The notes below the pieces were generated by a model. The model worked only from the letters and a program-made list of their open reading frames with translations, did not search any database and was not told where the DNA came from. DNA of 64,000 nt. It comes from Phycisphaerae bacterium. GTDB taxonomy: Bacteria > Planctomycetota > Phycisphaerae > UBA1845. The DNA lies in assembly GCA_022072505.1 (NCBI GenBank), contig JAJVHU010000025.1, forward strand, positions 1 through 64,000. The letters run 5' to 3'. Made by a program: the position numbers and the translations under genes. This document shows positions 16,403-26,578 of this stretch, one piece after another (the stretch's first letter is position 1; each line of letters opens with the position of its first letter).

Positions 16403-17560
16403 TTACCGCAAATACGCCTTCAGGAACTCGTTCCAGCGTGTCTGCCGCGAGAACTCAAGACCCTCGTAGTACCGCCGGTTCGTTTGTTGGCGGCGGTTTG
16501 ACGGGTGATGGATCGTGATCCCGTGGGCGTCATCGTACTTGGCGCGGTGGCGCTCGTGCAGGACAACCGCATCCACCGCGTCCAGAACAGCCTGCGACGC
16601 GTCTTGCAGCGCGGCGTCGTTCACGTGGCGCTGAATCTGGTGCGCCATGTCATACAAATCCTTGTCCATCGGCGCCTGCCAGAACGACTGCGTCCTTCGG
16701 AACGCCGCCTTGTACGCGCCCCGATTCCTGTCCAGTCCGTCCAGCAGCGCGACCGACCACGCATCGACCGCCGTCAGGAGCGCCTCGAACCGGTGATCCA
16801 CCGCCACCGCCGACCACGTCCTGTCCGACGTCGCGCTTTGACTCGTCGCCACGGCCAGTTCGTCGGCGGTCATCTCCGGCCGAGCCGCGAGCTGCGCAAG
16901 CACGACGTCATACTCCACGCCGTGCCACCCCACCCACTCCTGCGAATGCGCCAGCGCCGTCGCGTGTCCGTGCCACAACGTCTGCACCTCGATCGCCGCC
17001 ATGTTGCAGCCGTCGTACCCGACGAAGTCGATGAACCCGATCTCGGGCAGCGCCGCCGCCAGTTCATCAAGGTCGAGCGAGTCCCGATCCGTGTCATCCG
17101 ACATAACGTAGCCCGGGTGCCAGTTCCACCCGTGGCCCCAGAAATACAGGGCGTAGCGCTCCGCCGGACAATGCTCGCGCCCCCACGCAACAAAGTCGAT
17201 CAGCGTCTGTGCGTCGCCCATGTTGCGCTCGCCCCAGTCCGCCAGCGCAGATCCGGGATCGGCGCGCATTCCCTGATCAACGTAGAAAAGCTTTGTCGTC
17301 GTCCAGTCCCCCCGGCTGTCGTCGTAACCCGGCGCGCGGTCGGCGAGCGCCACGACATGGATCTCATCGGTGGAACCGGTCGCGGCCAGTTCCCGCTCGA
17401 GATCCTTGACGATGAAGGACTCCAGATCGTTGTCGCCTGACATGTACACCAGGACGGTCCACCGCGCGACGGAACGCTCGCCGTCGGCGCCCGCCGTCGT
17501 CGGTGATGCGGCTATGCCGATGATCGCGGCCGCCGCCGCCGCACTTCCCGGAACTCGCAT
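16403..17560 (-). CDS. Secreted clostripain-type cysteine protease (peptidase C11)
   Basis: The 385-residue protein has a signal peptide (about 1-25, cleaved near TAGA). The fold starts with WTVLVYMSGDNDLE, the clostripain entry strand. The catalytic His is in YFWGHGWNWH and the catalytic Cys in GYDGCNMA, giving the C11 His-Cys dyad. The family cleaves after Arg or Lys. A substrate-binding Asp region follows. The gene converges with the prpD-like gene, with 58 bp between stop codons. It is transcribed alone. Confidence 0.9.
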   Translation of the reverse strand: MRVPGSAAAAAAIIGIAASPTTAGADGERSVARWTVLVYMSGDNDLESFIVKDLERELAATGSTDEIHVVALADRAPGYDDSRGDWTTTKLFYVDQGMRADPGSALADWGERNMGDAQTLIDFVAWGREHCPAERYALYFWGHGWNWHPGYVMSDDTDRDSLDLDELAAALPEIGFIDFVGYDGCNMAAIEVQTLWHGHATALAHSQEWVGWHGVEYDVVLAQLAARPEMTADELAVATSQSATSDRTWSAVAVDHRFEALLTAVDAWSVALLDGLDRNRGAYKAAFRRTQSFWQAPMDKDLYDMAHQIQRHVNDAALQDASQAVLDAVDAVVLHERHRAKYDDAHGITIHHPSNRRQQTNRRYYEGLEFSRQTRWNEFLKAYLR

Positions 17561-17710
17561 GATCCCCCTCCTGCGGAGCCTTCTCCCCCGAGCATTGTAT
17601 CCCTGCCGCCGCGGAAATCTCGAATCCGCGGGGGAAAGGCCGATCGGTCGCGCCCCGCCCCGTGCGTCACGGAAAAACCCGCATCGCCTCGCAGGGAAAC
17701 AGGGACGATC

Positions 17711-18235
17711 TCAAGCGGGATTCTCAAGGCGCCGCACGATCACGGCGTCGCCGGAGGCGCTGCACCGCCCCGCCGCCGTCCGCTCCTGATGCACGCGGAT
17801 GACGGCGTTGGCGCCTTTCATCGCCGCCGCGGCTTTCAAGCCCTCCAGCGCGTCCTCCGGCCTGCGGAATCCGTCCACGTACACGGCTTCGACCTGTTGA
17901 AGAATCTGGTATCCCGCGATGTCCGCGGTGCTGGATGTGGCGACGATCCGCGCCGCTTCCGCATGACGCTTCGCCGAAAGTGCCTCCTCGCCCGCGGCGC
18001 CCGTCGACGCGTCGCCGTATTTCTGAAGACTCGGATGCAGCTTCGCGGGGCGCCGCCGACGCACCCACCGCATGACCCGCCGCGCCGCCCACAACACGAT
18101 GAGCAGCCCGACAAGCCAGCCCAGCCAGATCAGCTTCGCGCGGTCCAGCCCGAAAAAGAAATCCTCCGCCGCGTCGCGCACCGCTTCCGTCGGAATATCC
18201 GTCGGCGAAGGCAGGCTCGAAACATCCTGAAGCAT
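17711..18235 (-). CDS. Membrane protein with YbjQ-like C-terminal domain
   Basis: In this 174-residue protein, residues 29-53 form one transmembrane helix (KLIWLGWLVGLLIVLWAARRV) followed by an Arg-rich stop-transfer stretch. The C-terminal 75 residues contain GYQILQQVEAVYVDGFR and LEGLKAAAAMKGANAVI, the pattern of YbjQ/DUF74 domains, although shorter. Such domains form pentameric rings of unclear function. The stop codon of the upstream glycosyltransferase gene is only 8 bp away, so the two are probably co-transcribed. Confidence 0.7.
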   Translation of the reverse strand: MLQDVSSLPSPTDIPTEAVRDAAEDFFFGLDRAKLIWLGWLVGLLIVLWAARRVMRWVRRRRPAKLHPSLQKYGDASTGAAGEEALSAKRHAEAARIVATSSTADIAGYQILQQVEAVYVDGFRRPEDALEGLKAAAAMKGANAVIRVHQERTAAGRCSASGDAVIVRRLENPA

Positions 18236-18243
18236 CCGGCGAC

Positions 18244-19596
18244 TTATCCCTCGAGCCGCACGCTTTCCGCCGCCGGCGACGGAAGGACGACCGACGAAGC
18301 CGCCGCGGTCCCGGGCGCGACCGGCGGAGAACCGTATCCCGCGGCTTCGGCGATCACCGGCGCGGACGCCCGAACCCCTTCAGGCGGCGCCGGATCGGGA
18401 GCATCATCGGTGCGCACCCCGGCGCGGTACGTCGTTCCGCGCCAGATCGTCCGCGCTCGTCCGCCGACCTGAAAGAACGCATGAAGCAGGCTCGTCCACG
18501 CAACGAGCGAGCCCAGCACGTAACCCAGCGACCAGATCGCCGGCGTGCGCACGATCCGGTACCACGAGACCAGCGCGAACTGCATGACGAGCACCACGCC
18601 CGCCCAGACCAGAGCAGCCTCCCGCCACGCGGCGCGGTCCGCCCCCTCCGACAGCGCCGCTCCCGCAAGCGCCGCGACCAGACTCGCCCAGGGCGTGATC
18701 GAAAAAAAGAGCAGGAACGTCATCGCCAGCGCGATCTTCCGCCGCTGACCGAGACAGCCGTAAAAAATCCGCCCCCAGCCGCGCCACGCCTCCTTGAACG
18801 TGCGGTACATGTGCGTGACGTAAAGCCCGTCGTTCTGCATGACTTTGAGGCGCAGTCCGCTCGCCTTGGCGACGCGCGCCATGTGAATGTCCTCGTTCGC
18901 CTGCTGACGGAACGCCGGGTGACCCCCGATCGCGTCGTAACAGCGCCGGTTCATCAGCATGAACGCGCCGTTCGCATACGCCAGCGGCGACTCCGGCTTG
19001 TTCACCTTCCGCGGCTGAAACCACAGCAGGAGGATCGCCGCGCACACCGGCTGAAACCAACACTCCCAGAACCGCCGGTTGTCCAGCACCGGAAGCAGCG
19101 AGAGAAAGTCCACCTTCCGCTCGATCGACTCGCGCATCGACAGGCTGAGCGTGCGCCGCGACACCTGCCGGCAATCCGCGTCGGTGAACATGAACCACGC
19201 GCCGCGCGCCGCCTGAGCGCCGACGTGCATCGCGTGATGCTTGCCGAACCAGCCGTCGGGCAGGTGACGCACGTGGATCACCCGCAGTCGGTCGGGGAAC
19301 TCCCGCGCGAGACGATCCAGGATGGACGGTGTCGCGTCGCCGCTGCGGTCGTTGACCGCGATGATCTCGAAATCCGGGTAATCCTGGGCGAGCAGCGACC
19401 TGACGCAGGACTCGATGTTGTCTTCTTCATCCTTGCCGGCGACAAGGATCGACACCGGCGGCGCCGGGTCCGGCGGTCCGTCGTAGGCGGACTCGGTCAG
19501 CAGACGCTCCTTGCGGCGATAATGCTCGACGACATACCAGCGCAGGATCCACGCGACCGCCAGCAGCGCAGCCAGTGCGTACCCGATCGTCACCAC
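18244..19596 (-). CDS. Membrane-anchored family 2 glycosyltransferase
   Basis: The 450-residue protein has an N-terminal transmembrane helix, then a GT-A domain: VSILVAGKDEEDNIESCV (about 48-65), NDRSGD, the metal-binding DADC (about 138-141) and QQANEDIHMARV with the catalytic Asp. Three or four hydrophobic helices near residues 285-380 follow. The layout is like that of CrtQ/HpnB-type glycosyltransferases, which modify membrane lipids such as carotenoids or hopanoids. The C-terminal 60 residues are Ala/Pro-rich. The acceptor cannot be read from the sequence. It lies downstream of rpoD with a 140-bp gap. Confidence 0.82.
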   Translation of the reverse strand: MVTIGYALAALLAVAWILRWYVVEHYRRKERLLTESAYDGPPDPAPPVSILVAGKDEEDNIESCVRSLLAQDYPDFEIIAVNDRSGDATPSILDRLAREFPDRLRVIHVRHLPDGWFGKHHAMHVGAQAARGAWFMFTDADCRQVSRRTLSLSMRESIERKVDFLSLLPVLDNRRFWECWFQPVCAAILLLWFQPRKVNKPESPLAYANGAFMLMNRRCYDAIGGHPAFRQQANEDIHMARVAKASGLRLKVMQNDGLYVTHMYRTFKEAWRGWGRIFYGCLGQRRKIALAMTFLLFFSITPWASLVAALAGAALSEGADRAAWREAALVWAGVVLVMQFALVSWYRIVRTPAIWSLGYVLGSLVAWTSLLHAFFQVGGRARTIWRGTTYRAGVRTDDAPDPAPPEGVRASAPVIAEAAGYGSPPVAPGTAAASSVVLPSPAAESVRLEG

Positions 19597-19735
19597 CGTC
19601 TCCTGCCTGCGCGTTGAGCGGAAGTGTCCCCAGCCCTCGGTTCAGACCGGTCGGCGCCGCCGCAGCGAAGCCGCCGGACAGACTCCATCGCCGCCGAAAC
19701 AGTCACGCCCGGGTCTCCGCGACGATCCGCACCCG

Positions 19736-21514
19736 CTACATATCACCACCCTGCGCCACGGCGGCGTCGAGTTGCTCGAGGAACCCTTCCAGCTTCCGCG
19801 ACCGGACCGGGTGCTGAAGCTTGCGGATCGCCTTGGCCTCGACCTGGCGCACACGCTCCCGCGTCACCTTGAAAATCTTCCCGACTTCCTCGAGCGTGTA
19901 CGTGTACCCGTCGCCGATGCCGTAGCGGAGCTTGATGATCTCTCGCTCCCGGTACGTCAACGTCTTGAGCACGTCCTCGATGCGGTCGCGGAGCATCTCG
20001 CCGCCCGCCGTCGAGATCGGCGACTCGACCCGGTCGTCCTCCACGAAGTCCCCGAAGTACGAATCCTCGCTCTCGCCGACCGGTTTGTCCAGCGAAATCG
20101 GCTGTCGCGATATCTTCATCACCCGGCGCACCTCGGACAGCGGCATCTTCGCCCGCCGCGCGACCTCCTCAATCGTCGGCTCCCGACCCAGATCCTGAAG
20201 CAGCTCGCGGCTGATGTTGCGCAGGCGGCTCATCGTCTCGATCATGTGGACCGGGATGCGGATCGTCCGGGCGTGATCGGCGATCGCCCGCGTGATCGCC
20301 TGGCGGATCCACCACGTCGCGTACGTGCTGAACTTGTACCCGCGCTTGTATTCGTACTTGTCCACCGCCCGCATCAGACCGGTGTTCCCCTCCTGGATGA
20401 TGTCGAGAAAGCCCAGCCCGCGGTTGCGGTATTTCTTGGCGATGCTCACCACGAGGCGCAGGTTCCCCCCGGACAGCTTGCGCTTCGCGTCCTCGTACTC
20501 GCCGAACACGCGCTGAATGACGCGCAGCCGGTCGGTCAGCGGTCCGTTGTGCGACAGGCACAGCGACTCGATCCCGCTCAGCTCCTCCTTCATCGCCACG
20601 AAGTCCTCGTCCGACATCGTACGCCGCTTCTTCTGCGACTCGATCCGCTGCTGAAGCTGCCCCATCTTCAGGTGCAGCCCGCGCACCTTCTTCATCAGCG
20701 GCTGAATCCGGCTCGTCCGAAGCGACAATTCCTCCAGCAGCTTCGCAATCCGCCGGGCGCGCTGCTTGACCTGGAGTTCGATGTCCTGTCGGTCCGCCGC
20801 CGGCATGCGCCGCGCCTCGGATTCCTCCCACGCCTCCTCGTTGCGCCGCAGCAGGGCGCGGACCGTCTCCAGATTGCCGGGCATGCGCGAGGTGATGCGC
20901 GCCTTCGCCGCGTGTTCCGACGTCGAAATCTTCATCGTCCGGTCAAAGGGCAGGCGGTTGTCCTGCACCTGCTCGAGAATCTCCACCGCCAGCCGCGAGC
21001 AGTAATGAATCTCCAGCACCTTCTGACGGAACACCATCCGGGTCAGCTCGATCTTCTTGGCCAGCCGGATCTCCTCCTCGCGCGTCAGCAGCGGGATCTC
21101 GCCCATCTGCGTCAGGTACATCCGCACCGGATCGTCGATCCGCTTGCCCGCGGGCTCCTCGACGATCACGATCGGCTCGTCGCCTCCTTCGTCCGCCGAA
21201 CGCGCGTCCGGTCCGATTCCCGACGGATGGGCGTCGGGGTCGCCGGTCGTTCGAGACGGGGAGGATCCGCGCCCGCTGCGGCGCTTTCGTCCGGCGGCGA
21301 TCGCGTCGATCTGGTCAAGAACCTCCAGACCTTCCTCCTCCAGACGCAGCAGAATCCGGTCCGCCGCATCCGGATCCACGCAGTCGTCGGGAAGGATCGC
21401 GTTCATGTCGTCCCAGGTCAGGAACGTCTGCTCCCGACCCAGCGCGATCAGCCGCTGAACCGTGTTGTCAATGACCTCGGCGAGATTCGTCGCCGTCTGT
21501 GTCGCAGCATTCAT
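19736..21514 (-). CDS. rpoD: Primary RNA polymerase sigma factor (sigma70)
   Basis: The protein has 592 residues from the ATG at 21514. Region 1.1 is at the N-terminus. Region 1.2 is [20 protein letters not shown]. Region 2 holds [19 protein letters not shown] and the -10-binding [15 protein letters not shown]. Region 3 follows, and region 4 has [18 protein letters not shown], the -35-binding helix-turn-helix. Between regions 1.2 and 2 is a helical spacer of about 200 residues, as in other primary sigma factors. The ATG overlaps the dnaG stop codon (ATGA), indicating translational coupling. It directs transcription of housekeeping genes. Confidence 0.97.
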   Translation of the reverse strand: MNAATQTATNLAEVIDNTVQRLIALGREQTFLTWDDMNAILPDDCVDPDAADRILLRLEEEGLEVLDQIDAIAAGRKRRSGRGSSPSRTTGDPDAHPSGIGPDARSADEGGDEPIVIVEEPAGKRIDDPVRMYLTQMGEIPLLTREEEIRLAKKIELTRMVFRQKVLEIHYCSRLAVEILEQVQDNRLPFDRTMKISTSEHAAKARITSRMPGNLETVRALLRRNEEAWEESEARRMPAADRQDIELQVKQRARRIAKLLEELSLRTSRIQPLMKKVRGLHLKMGQLQQRIESQKKRRTMSDEDFVAMKEELSGIESLCLSHNGPLTDRLRVIQRVFGEYEDAKRKLSGGNLRLVVSIAKKYRNRGLGFLDIIQEGNTGLMRAVDKYEYKRGYKFSTYATWWIRQAITRAIADHARTIRIPVHMIETMSRLRNISRELLQDLGREPTIEEVARRAKMPLSEVRRVMKISRQPISLDKPVGESEDSYFGDFVEDDRVESPISTAGGEMLRDRIEDVLKTLTYREREIIKLRYGIGDGYTYTLEEVGKIFKVTRERVRQVEAKAIRKLQHPVRSRKLEGFLEQLDAAVAQGGDM

Positions 21515-23394
21515 ACCGAAGAATCCGCTCCCTGTGCCGCCTGATCCCCGCCCTCGGAACCCGCATCCGTCTCCGACGACTCCACGCCAAAACGCATCGC
21601 CCCGCTGCGCCGCAGAGGCCGGAAATGCCGCCCCGATCGAACGCCCGCGCAATAAGCCTGATTCACCTCTTCCGCGCGATCTGCCGTCGAGTCGCGCAGC
21701 GTCACCCGCCGCCGCATCCCAAGCAGATCACGTTCACGCCGAAGATCCGTCCAGCGCGCCACCGCGCCCGCCACGGTCTCCTCGTAGTTCCCCCGACGCA
21801 TGCCGTTGTCCGCCAGTTCCGCGGCACGACGGGCCGCCGCAGGATCCTCACACCTCGAAAGCACTTCGCCCAACTCGAACTCCCCGTAGGACTCGAAAAG
21901 GTCGAGCACAACTCGCGCCACGACCCGATCCGCCTCCTCGGTAAACGCCGTCTGCTCCAGCACCGCAGCGCACCCGCCGACCAGTCCCGGCTCATTCAGA
22001 ACAACCTCGAGCGCTTGAACCGCACACGCCTCCAGCGGATCCGGCGCCCGCGCCCGTTCTGACCCCCGAGCCCCTGCCGCGGAAGGCTCCGCCCTTCCCG
22101 GGCGACCCCGCCCCACCGCCGCAAGCACTTCCCGCGGATCAAGGGACAACAACGACCCGACCCGGTTGGCCACCAGCCCCCGAGTGATCGCGTCCACCGC
22201 CTGGGTTTGAAAGGATCTCTGAATCAAACCAAGAAAATCGGACACCGCCTGATGACGGCTCTTAAGATCATCCCTGCCAAATCTTTGCAGCAATTGTCGC
22301 CACTTGAATTCTAGCGCATCCACCGCCGAGTTCAATATCCCTTCAAACTCTTGCGGCGCGTGCGCCAAGAGGAAATCCGCGGGATCCTTGCCGTCCGAAA
22401 CCTTCGCCATCTTCACCGTCAGACGCAGCGGAAGAGCGATCTCGATCGCACGTTCCGCCGCCGCCTCTCCCGCCGCGTCGGAATCAAAGAGAAACACCGC
22501 CGTCGAGACGTACCGCCGAAGCAACTCCACCTGCGCCCCCCCGAGCGCGGTCCCCAGCGTCGCCACCGTCTCCGCGAACCCGGCCTGGTGCGCCATGATC
22601 GAGTCGAAATACCCCTCCGTCACCACCACCCGGTCCGTTTCCGTCATCCGCTGACGGGCCTGCGCCAGTCCGTAAAAACCCTGACCCTTTTCAAACAACG
22701 CAGTCTGGCGGGTATTCAGGTACTTCGCCTTGTCGTCGCAGAGCGTCCTGCCCCCGAACCCGATCACGCGGTTCATCGAGTCCCGGATCGGGAACATCAG
22801 CCGGTCCCGGAACGTCGGATAAACGCCGCGGTCACCTTCGCGCGCCAGATCCGCGGCGATCAGGTCAGCCGTGCTCAAACCGGCGCGGCGCGCCTGCTCC
22901 ACCAGAGCTTCCAGATTCCCCGCCGCGAACCCGAACTCGAACGCCGACTCCGTCTCCGGCGTCACCCCGCGCTGCCGGACATACCGCCGGGCGTGATCCG
23001 CCGCGGGCGAGGACTGCAACTGCCGGCGAAAGTACCCGCACGCCCACTCATTGATCCGCGCCAGGTCCGCGCGACCCGGACCCTCGGGAGATTTTCCGCC
23101 CGAGCGCCGCAACTCGATCCCCGCGCGATCCGCAAGAATGCGCATCGCCTCGCCGAACGAAGTGTTCTCGATGAGTTGAACGAAAGTAAAAACGTCGCCG
23201 CCGCGCCCGCAGCCGAAGCATTTGAAAAAGCCCCGGTCCGCATGCACGGTGAAGGACGGCGTCTTTTCCTGGTGGAAAGGGCACAGCCCGAGGAAACGCG
23301 GCCCGCGCTGGCGCAACGCCACGTGCTGCGACACGATTTCCACCAGAGGTACGCGGTCCCGGATCTCGCGTTTTACGGCATCAAGATCGCGCAA
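21511..23394 (-). CDS. dnaG: DNA primase
   Basis: The 627-residue protein has the CHC2-type zinc finger near residues 38-62 ([11 protein letters not shown] and CFGCGRGG). The catalytic core includes [11 protein letters not shown] and the TOPRIM domain with [13 protein letters not shown] and [13 protein letters not shown] (metal-binding acidic residues). The C-terminal 150 residues should bind DnaB helicase. The enzyme makes RNA primers at the replication fork. It precedes rpoD with a 4-bp overlap, the classic macromolecular-synthesis operon order, though no rpsU is visible upstream. Confidence 0.97.
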   Translation of the reverse strand: MRDLDAVKREIRDRVPLVEIVSQHVALRQRGPRFLGLCPFHQEKTPSFTVHADRGFFKCFGCGRGGDVFTFVQLIENTSFGEAMRILADRAGIELRRSGGKSPEGPGRADLARINEWACGYFRRQLQSSPAADHARRYVRQRGVTPETESAFEFGFAAGNLEALVEQARRAGLSTADLIAADLAREGDRGVYPTFRDRLMFPIRDSMNRVIGFGGRTLCDDKAKYLNTRQTALFEKGQGFYGLAQARQRMTETDRVVVTEGYFDSIMAHQAGFAETVATLGTALGGAQVELLRRYVSTAVFLFDSDAAGEAAAERAIEIALPLRLTVKMAKVSDGKDPADFLLAHAPQEFEGILNSAVDALEFKWRQLLQRFGRDDLKSRHQAVSDFLGLIQRSFQTQAVDAITRGLVANRVGSLLSLDPREVLAAVGRGRPGRAEPSAAGARGSERARAPDPLEACAVQALEVVLNEPGLVGGCAAVLEQTAFTEEADRVVARVVLDLFESYGEFELGEVLSRCEDPAAARRAAELADNGMRRGNYEETVAGAVARWTDLRRERDLLGMRRRVTLRDSTADRAEEVNQAYCAGVRSGRHFRPLRRSGAMRFGVESSETDAGSEGGDQAAQGADSSV

Positions 23395-23607
23395 AGTCGC
23401 TACGGATTCTGCCTGTCAAGGAAAAAACCGAACCGCCGCCAGGGAAGGAAACCGCCGCGCGGGCAATTGCCGTGCGCCACGACAAGTTCCAATTCACTCT
23501 AAATCTACTCCGGGATCCGTTCCGCGTCAAATCCGTCCGAAGATTTTCGACGAACCCGAGCCCGGCGCACCTCGCCCCGCGGGTGCTACGGCCTCGCCCC
23601 GCGGGTG

Positions 23608-23937
23608 TTACTGACCGCTGTCCGTACCACCGTCATCGGGCGCGGACGCCGCTGTCCCGGCGTAGGCGTAAGTCCGCACTTTGCCCAGACCCTCAAGCTC
23701 GAACGCCGCCCAGCGACGCTTCGTCTCAAGGCCGTTGGCGGCGTAGAAATCGTGCAACGTCAGCAGGTTGCGATAATACGCGGCTCGATGCTGCTCAACC
23801 CCCGCCGCCAGCTCCGCCTCCTGAGGGTCAGGCGGCAGCGGCGCCGCCGACTGCTTCGATCCGGAAGAATTGCACGCCGACGCGACCGCCAGAACCCCCG
23901 CCGCCGCAATCCCTGGAATCAACCGCCGTATTCGCAT
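23608..23937 (-). CDS. Small predicted lipoprotein
   Basis: This 109-residue protein has a lipoprotein signal peptide ending VASAC (lipobox, Cys22). A helical region follows, with ELAAGVEQHRAAYYRNLLTLHDFYA and FELEGLGKV. No family is recognised. It is probably anchored in a membrane facing the periplasm. It lies 213 bp upstream of dnaG on the same strand, too far to assume an operon. Confidence 0.7.
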   Translation of the reverse strand: MRIRRLIPGIAAAGVLAVASACNSSGSKQSAAPLPPDPQEAELAAGVEQHRAAYYRNLLTLHDFYAANGLETKRRWAAFELEGLGKVRTYAYAGTAASAPDDGGTDSGQ

Positions 23938-24067
23938 GATCCGCCTCCCGGTCTCTGCCGCGCTTGCCTTTGCCGCGCTCGCCTTTGCCGCTTCGCTGGT
24001 CCGGTGATTACACGGCAGGCGCAGCGGCCGTCAAGTCTCCGGACCGATCCCCCGCCGGCAGGACAGA

Positions 24068-24265
24068 TCAGTCTTCAGGCTCCGCCGAGCCCGGCGTCCC
24101 CGGAACCGCTTCGCTGAGGGGTTCGCTGATGCGGTACGTTCCGTCCAGCCAGCGCCCGAGATCCACCAGCTTGCATCGCCGGCAGCAGAACGGGCGGTAC
24201 GGCGCGTCCTCCCGCCGCTCCACCCGCAATTCCTTCCCGCATGTCGGACACTCGAACACCGGCAT
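24068..24265 (-). CDS. yacG: YacG-type zinc-ribbon protein
   Basis: The 65-residue protein starts at the ATG at 24265. A TTG start five codons upstream is possible but less likely. It binds one zinc through CPTCGKEL near residue 6 and FCCRRCK further on, then has the family stretch [15 protein letters not shown]. YacG proteins inhibit DNA gyrase in E. coli. The acidic Gly/Pro C-terminus is short, as usual for the family. Confidence 0.88.
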   Translation of the reverse strand: MPVFECPTCGKELRVERREDAPYRPFCCRRCKLVDLGRWLDGTYRISEPLSEAVPGTPGSAEPED

Positions 24266-24388
24266 CACATCGATCCCCAAGCCGGCCGGCCTTGTCGCCC
24301 CGCTGGTCCGTTCCGTCTGAGCGACACGCGAACTTCAGTTCGCGCGGGTTCGGGCGCGTTGCGCCTCAGCAGGATCGGGAACTCAATG

Positions 24389-25657
24389 TCACGGCCCGAC
24401 CCGGCGCTCCGACTGCGGCGGCACGTCGCCTCCCGTCCGAAGGATAAACACGTCTCGCCGATCAGCCCCGCCCCAGTTGCTCGTGAAGGCCGCAAAACGC
24501 CCGTCACGACTCAGATTCGCACGCGGTGAATCCCAGTACTCGCCCACGCAAGACCGGTGATGCGCCAACCGCCGCACCTCTTCGCTTCCGTCCGTCCGCA
24601 TCAGCAGAATCTCATCGCGGAAAAGACCCGCCGGCACGTCGCAGTCCGCGGACTGCGTGTACAAACTCAGCAGCATCCACGCCGGATCGTCGCCGAGCAG
24701 CGACACGTGAATGTCCTGCGTCCAGTCCTCGCCCAGATCGAACACCGTTTTCCGCGCGTGCGCGTCGGAAAGCCGGCGCGAACGCAAGCGGTTCAGCCAG
24801 TTGTCATATCCGATGATCGTGCCGAAACCGCAATCCCCGTGCCCCGGCGCGTAATCCGGCGGACCGTCCGTCAGCTCCGCGACCGCGCCCGTCTCAACGT
24901 CAAGCACGCGCACCTGGATCGCGCCGTCGCCCGCGCCTCCCGTCTTGATCACGAGAAAACGCCCGGACTTGTCGATCTGCACTTCGTCCAGCCCCTCAGG
25001 TTCATCAGGGCGCACGATGACGCGGTGGTCCGATCGACGCCACGCCAGCGACCCCGTCACCCGAAACCGCCGGTTGAGCGTCGTGAACGCGAACACGCCG
25101 TCATCGACGCTCCGACTCATCTGGCGCAGATGCCCGTCGCCGATCTCCGCGGAGAAGTCTCGAACGAGCGCGTACGCGCGCGTCGTGACGTCATACGCCC
25201 ACAACCCCGGCCCCGCATGACAATAAAGCACGTCCGGATCCGTCCCGCTCCAGATCGCGTCCTCCGTCCGCGGCGACTCGCCGTTCGGAGCGGGAGCATC
25301 CAGAACCGCGACCTTGCCTGAAACTCGAAAACGTCGCGCGTCGAACTCGTACGTCCACGCCCGCAATCCGTCATCGTCCTGCAAGAGGTAGATGCGCGAG
25401 CTGTCGCGATTGAACGTCGGCCAGTACGAGTACGCCGTCTGAAAATACCGCCCGTCCCGCTCATCCGTCACGCGCAGGATCGACGTGCAGAAGGTGGGAT
25501 CCCGGAAGACTCCGCCGGCGACGGGCAGTTCCGGAAGGGCCGGCGGCGGATGCGCCTCCCGATCGGTCCTCGGTGAACACGGTTCAATCAGAACCTGACT
25601 GTGCCCCGCGCCTGCGGACACCAACAAAAGGATCGTCGCCGGAATGTTCCCGCGCAT
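24389..25657 (-). CDS. Secreted beta-propeller protein (TolB/oligogalacturonate-lyase-like)
   Basis: The 422-residue protein has a short signal peptide (MRGNIPATILLLVSAGAGHS). The rest is built of repeating four-stranded blades, seen in SRIYLLQDDDGLRAWTYEF, PDVLYCHAGPGLWAYDV and GAVAELTDGPPDYAPGHGD. The blade pattern, and a C-terminal NLSRDGRFAAFTSNWGG, are like TolB-type and oligogalacturonate-lyase-type propellers. Catalytic residues of a lyase cannot be confirmed. It may bind or process an extracellular polymer. No neighbouring carbohydrate genes support a substrate. Confidence 0.65.
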   Translation of the reverse strand: MRGNIPATILLLVSAGAGHSQVLIEPCSPRTDREAHPPPALPELPVAGGVFRDPTFCTSILRVTDERDGRYFQTAYSYWPTFNRDSSRIYLLQDDDGLRAWTYEFDARRFRVSGKVAVLDAPAPNGESPRTEDAIWSGTDPDVLYCHAGPGLWAYDVTTRAYALVRDFSAEIGDGHLRQMSRSVDDGVFAFTTLNRRFRVTGSLAWRRSDHRVIVRPDEPEGLDEVQIDKSGRFLVIKTGGAGDGAIQVRVLDVETGAVAELTDGPPDYAPGHGDCGFGTIIGYDNWLNRLRSRRLSDAHARKTVFDLGEDWTQDIHVSLLGDDPAWMLLSLYTQSADCDVPAGLFRDEILLMRTDGSEEVRRLAHHRSCVGEYWDSPRANLSRDGRFAAFTSNWGGADRRDVFILRTGGDVPPQSERRVGP

Positions 25658-25792
25658 GCTGCCCTTCCCTCCGCGTCACGCTCGCTTTCAGGGCTTGAAA
25701 CGAACGTCGCCCCCTCGCGGTGATTATACCCGGGGATCACGTTCGACCCAAAGCAGGCGCTTCCCGCGGCGGCCTGGGCCACGGCGCCGCGC

Positions 25793-26578
25793 TCACCGGG
25801 TTGCAGCGGACCCGCCAACCAGCGGGCGAATGCGGATTCCGGCATCGGCAAGCGCCTGATGCACTGCCCGCGCCGATTCCACCGCGCTCGGAGAGTCGCC
25901 GTGAATGCACAACGTGTCGGCGACGATCGCCACGATCGTCCCGTCCTCCGCCACAGCGCCCAGCCCCCGCGCGACGCGCACCGCCTGCGCCGCGACGTCG
26001 GCCGGACACGTGAACACCGCCCCCGCCTGCTTGCGCGACCGCAACGTCCCGTCGCGTTCGTACCGACGATCCGCAAACGCCTCCCCTGCGATCCGGAAAC
26101 CCAGCCCGCGCCAGACCCCCAGCGCCGGCGAGCCTGACGGACCCACGAGGATCACCGGACCCGCCACGCGCCCGACGCCGCGCGCCACGGCTTCCGCCGT
26201 CTCGGCGCGCCGCGCCGCCGCATGATACAGCGCCCCGTGCGGCTTCACGTGCGTGACCGTCGCGCCGACCCGCAGCGACACCTCGACCAGCGCCGCCACC
26301 TGCGCCGCGACGACGTCCTCCAGCGCGGCGGGAGGCATGTCCTGCTCCGCCCGGCCGAAGCCCGCCCGATCCGGATACGACGGATGCGCGCCGACCGCGA
26401 CGCCGCGCGTCAGCGCCGCCTCGACGACGCGCGTCATGCTGTCCGCGTCGCCCGCGTGTCCGCCGCACGCCACGTTCACCGACGACACGAACTCAAGCAA
26501 TTGCAGCTCCTCGGCGATCCCGGTCCGGTCCGTCCGCTCGCCCAGATCGCAATTGAGGTCGATCGTTCTCGCCTTCAC
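25793..26578 (-). CDS. pxpA: 5-oxoprolinase subunit A (LamB/YcsF family)
   Basis: The 261-residue protein shows the family start IDLNCDLGERT, then SSVNVACGGHAGD, GVAVGAHPSYPDRAGFGR, HVKPHGALY and DTLCIHGDSP. These are signature motifs of PxpA. Together with PxpB and PxpC it hydrolyses 5-oxoproline to glutamate using ATP. The GTG start at 26578 overlaps the TGA stop of the transporter gene (GTGA), so the genes are coupled. An open frame extends upstream through the transporter gene, but it shows no family features there. Confidence 0.93.
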   Translation of the reverse strand: MKARTIDLNCDLGERTDRTGIAEELQLLEFVSSVNVACGGHAGDADSMTRVVEAALTRGVAVGAHPSYPDRAGFGRAEQDMPPAALEDVVAAQVAALVEVSLRVGATVTHVKPHGALYHAAARRAETAEAVARGVGRVAGPVILVGPSGSPALGVWRGLGFRIAGEAFADRRYERDGTLRSRKQAGAVFTCPADVAAQAVRVARGLGAVAEDGTIVAIVADTLCIHGDSPSAVESARAVHQALADAGIRIRPLVGGSAATR

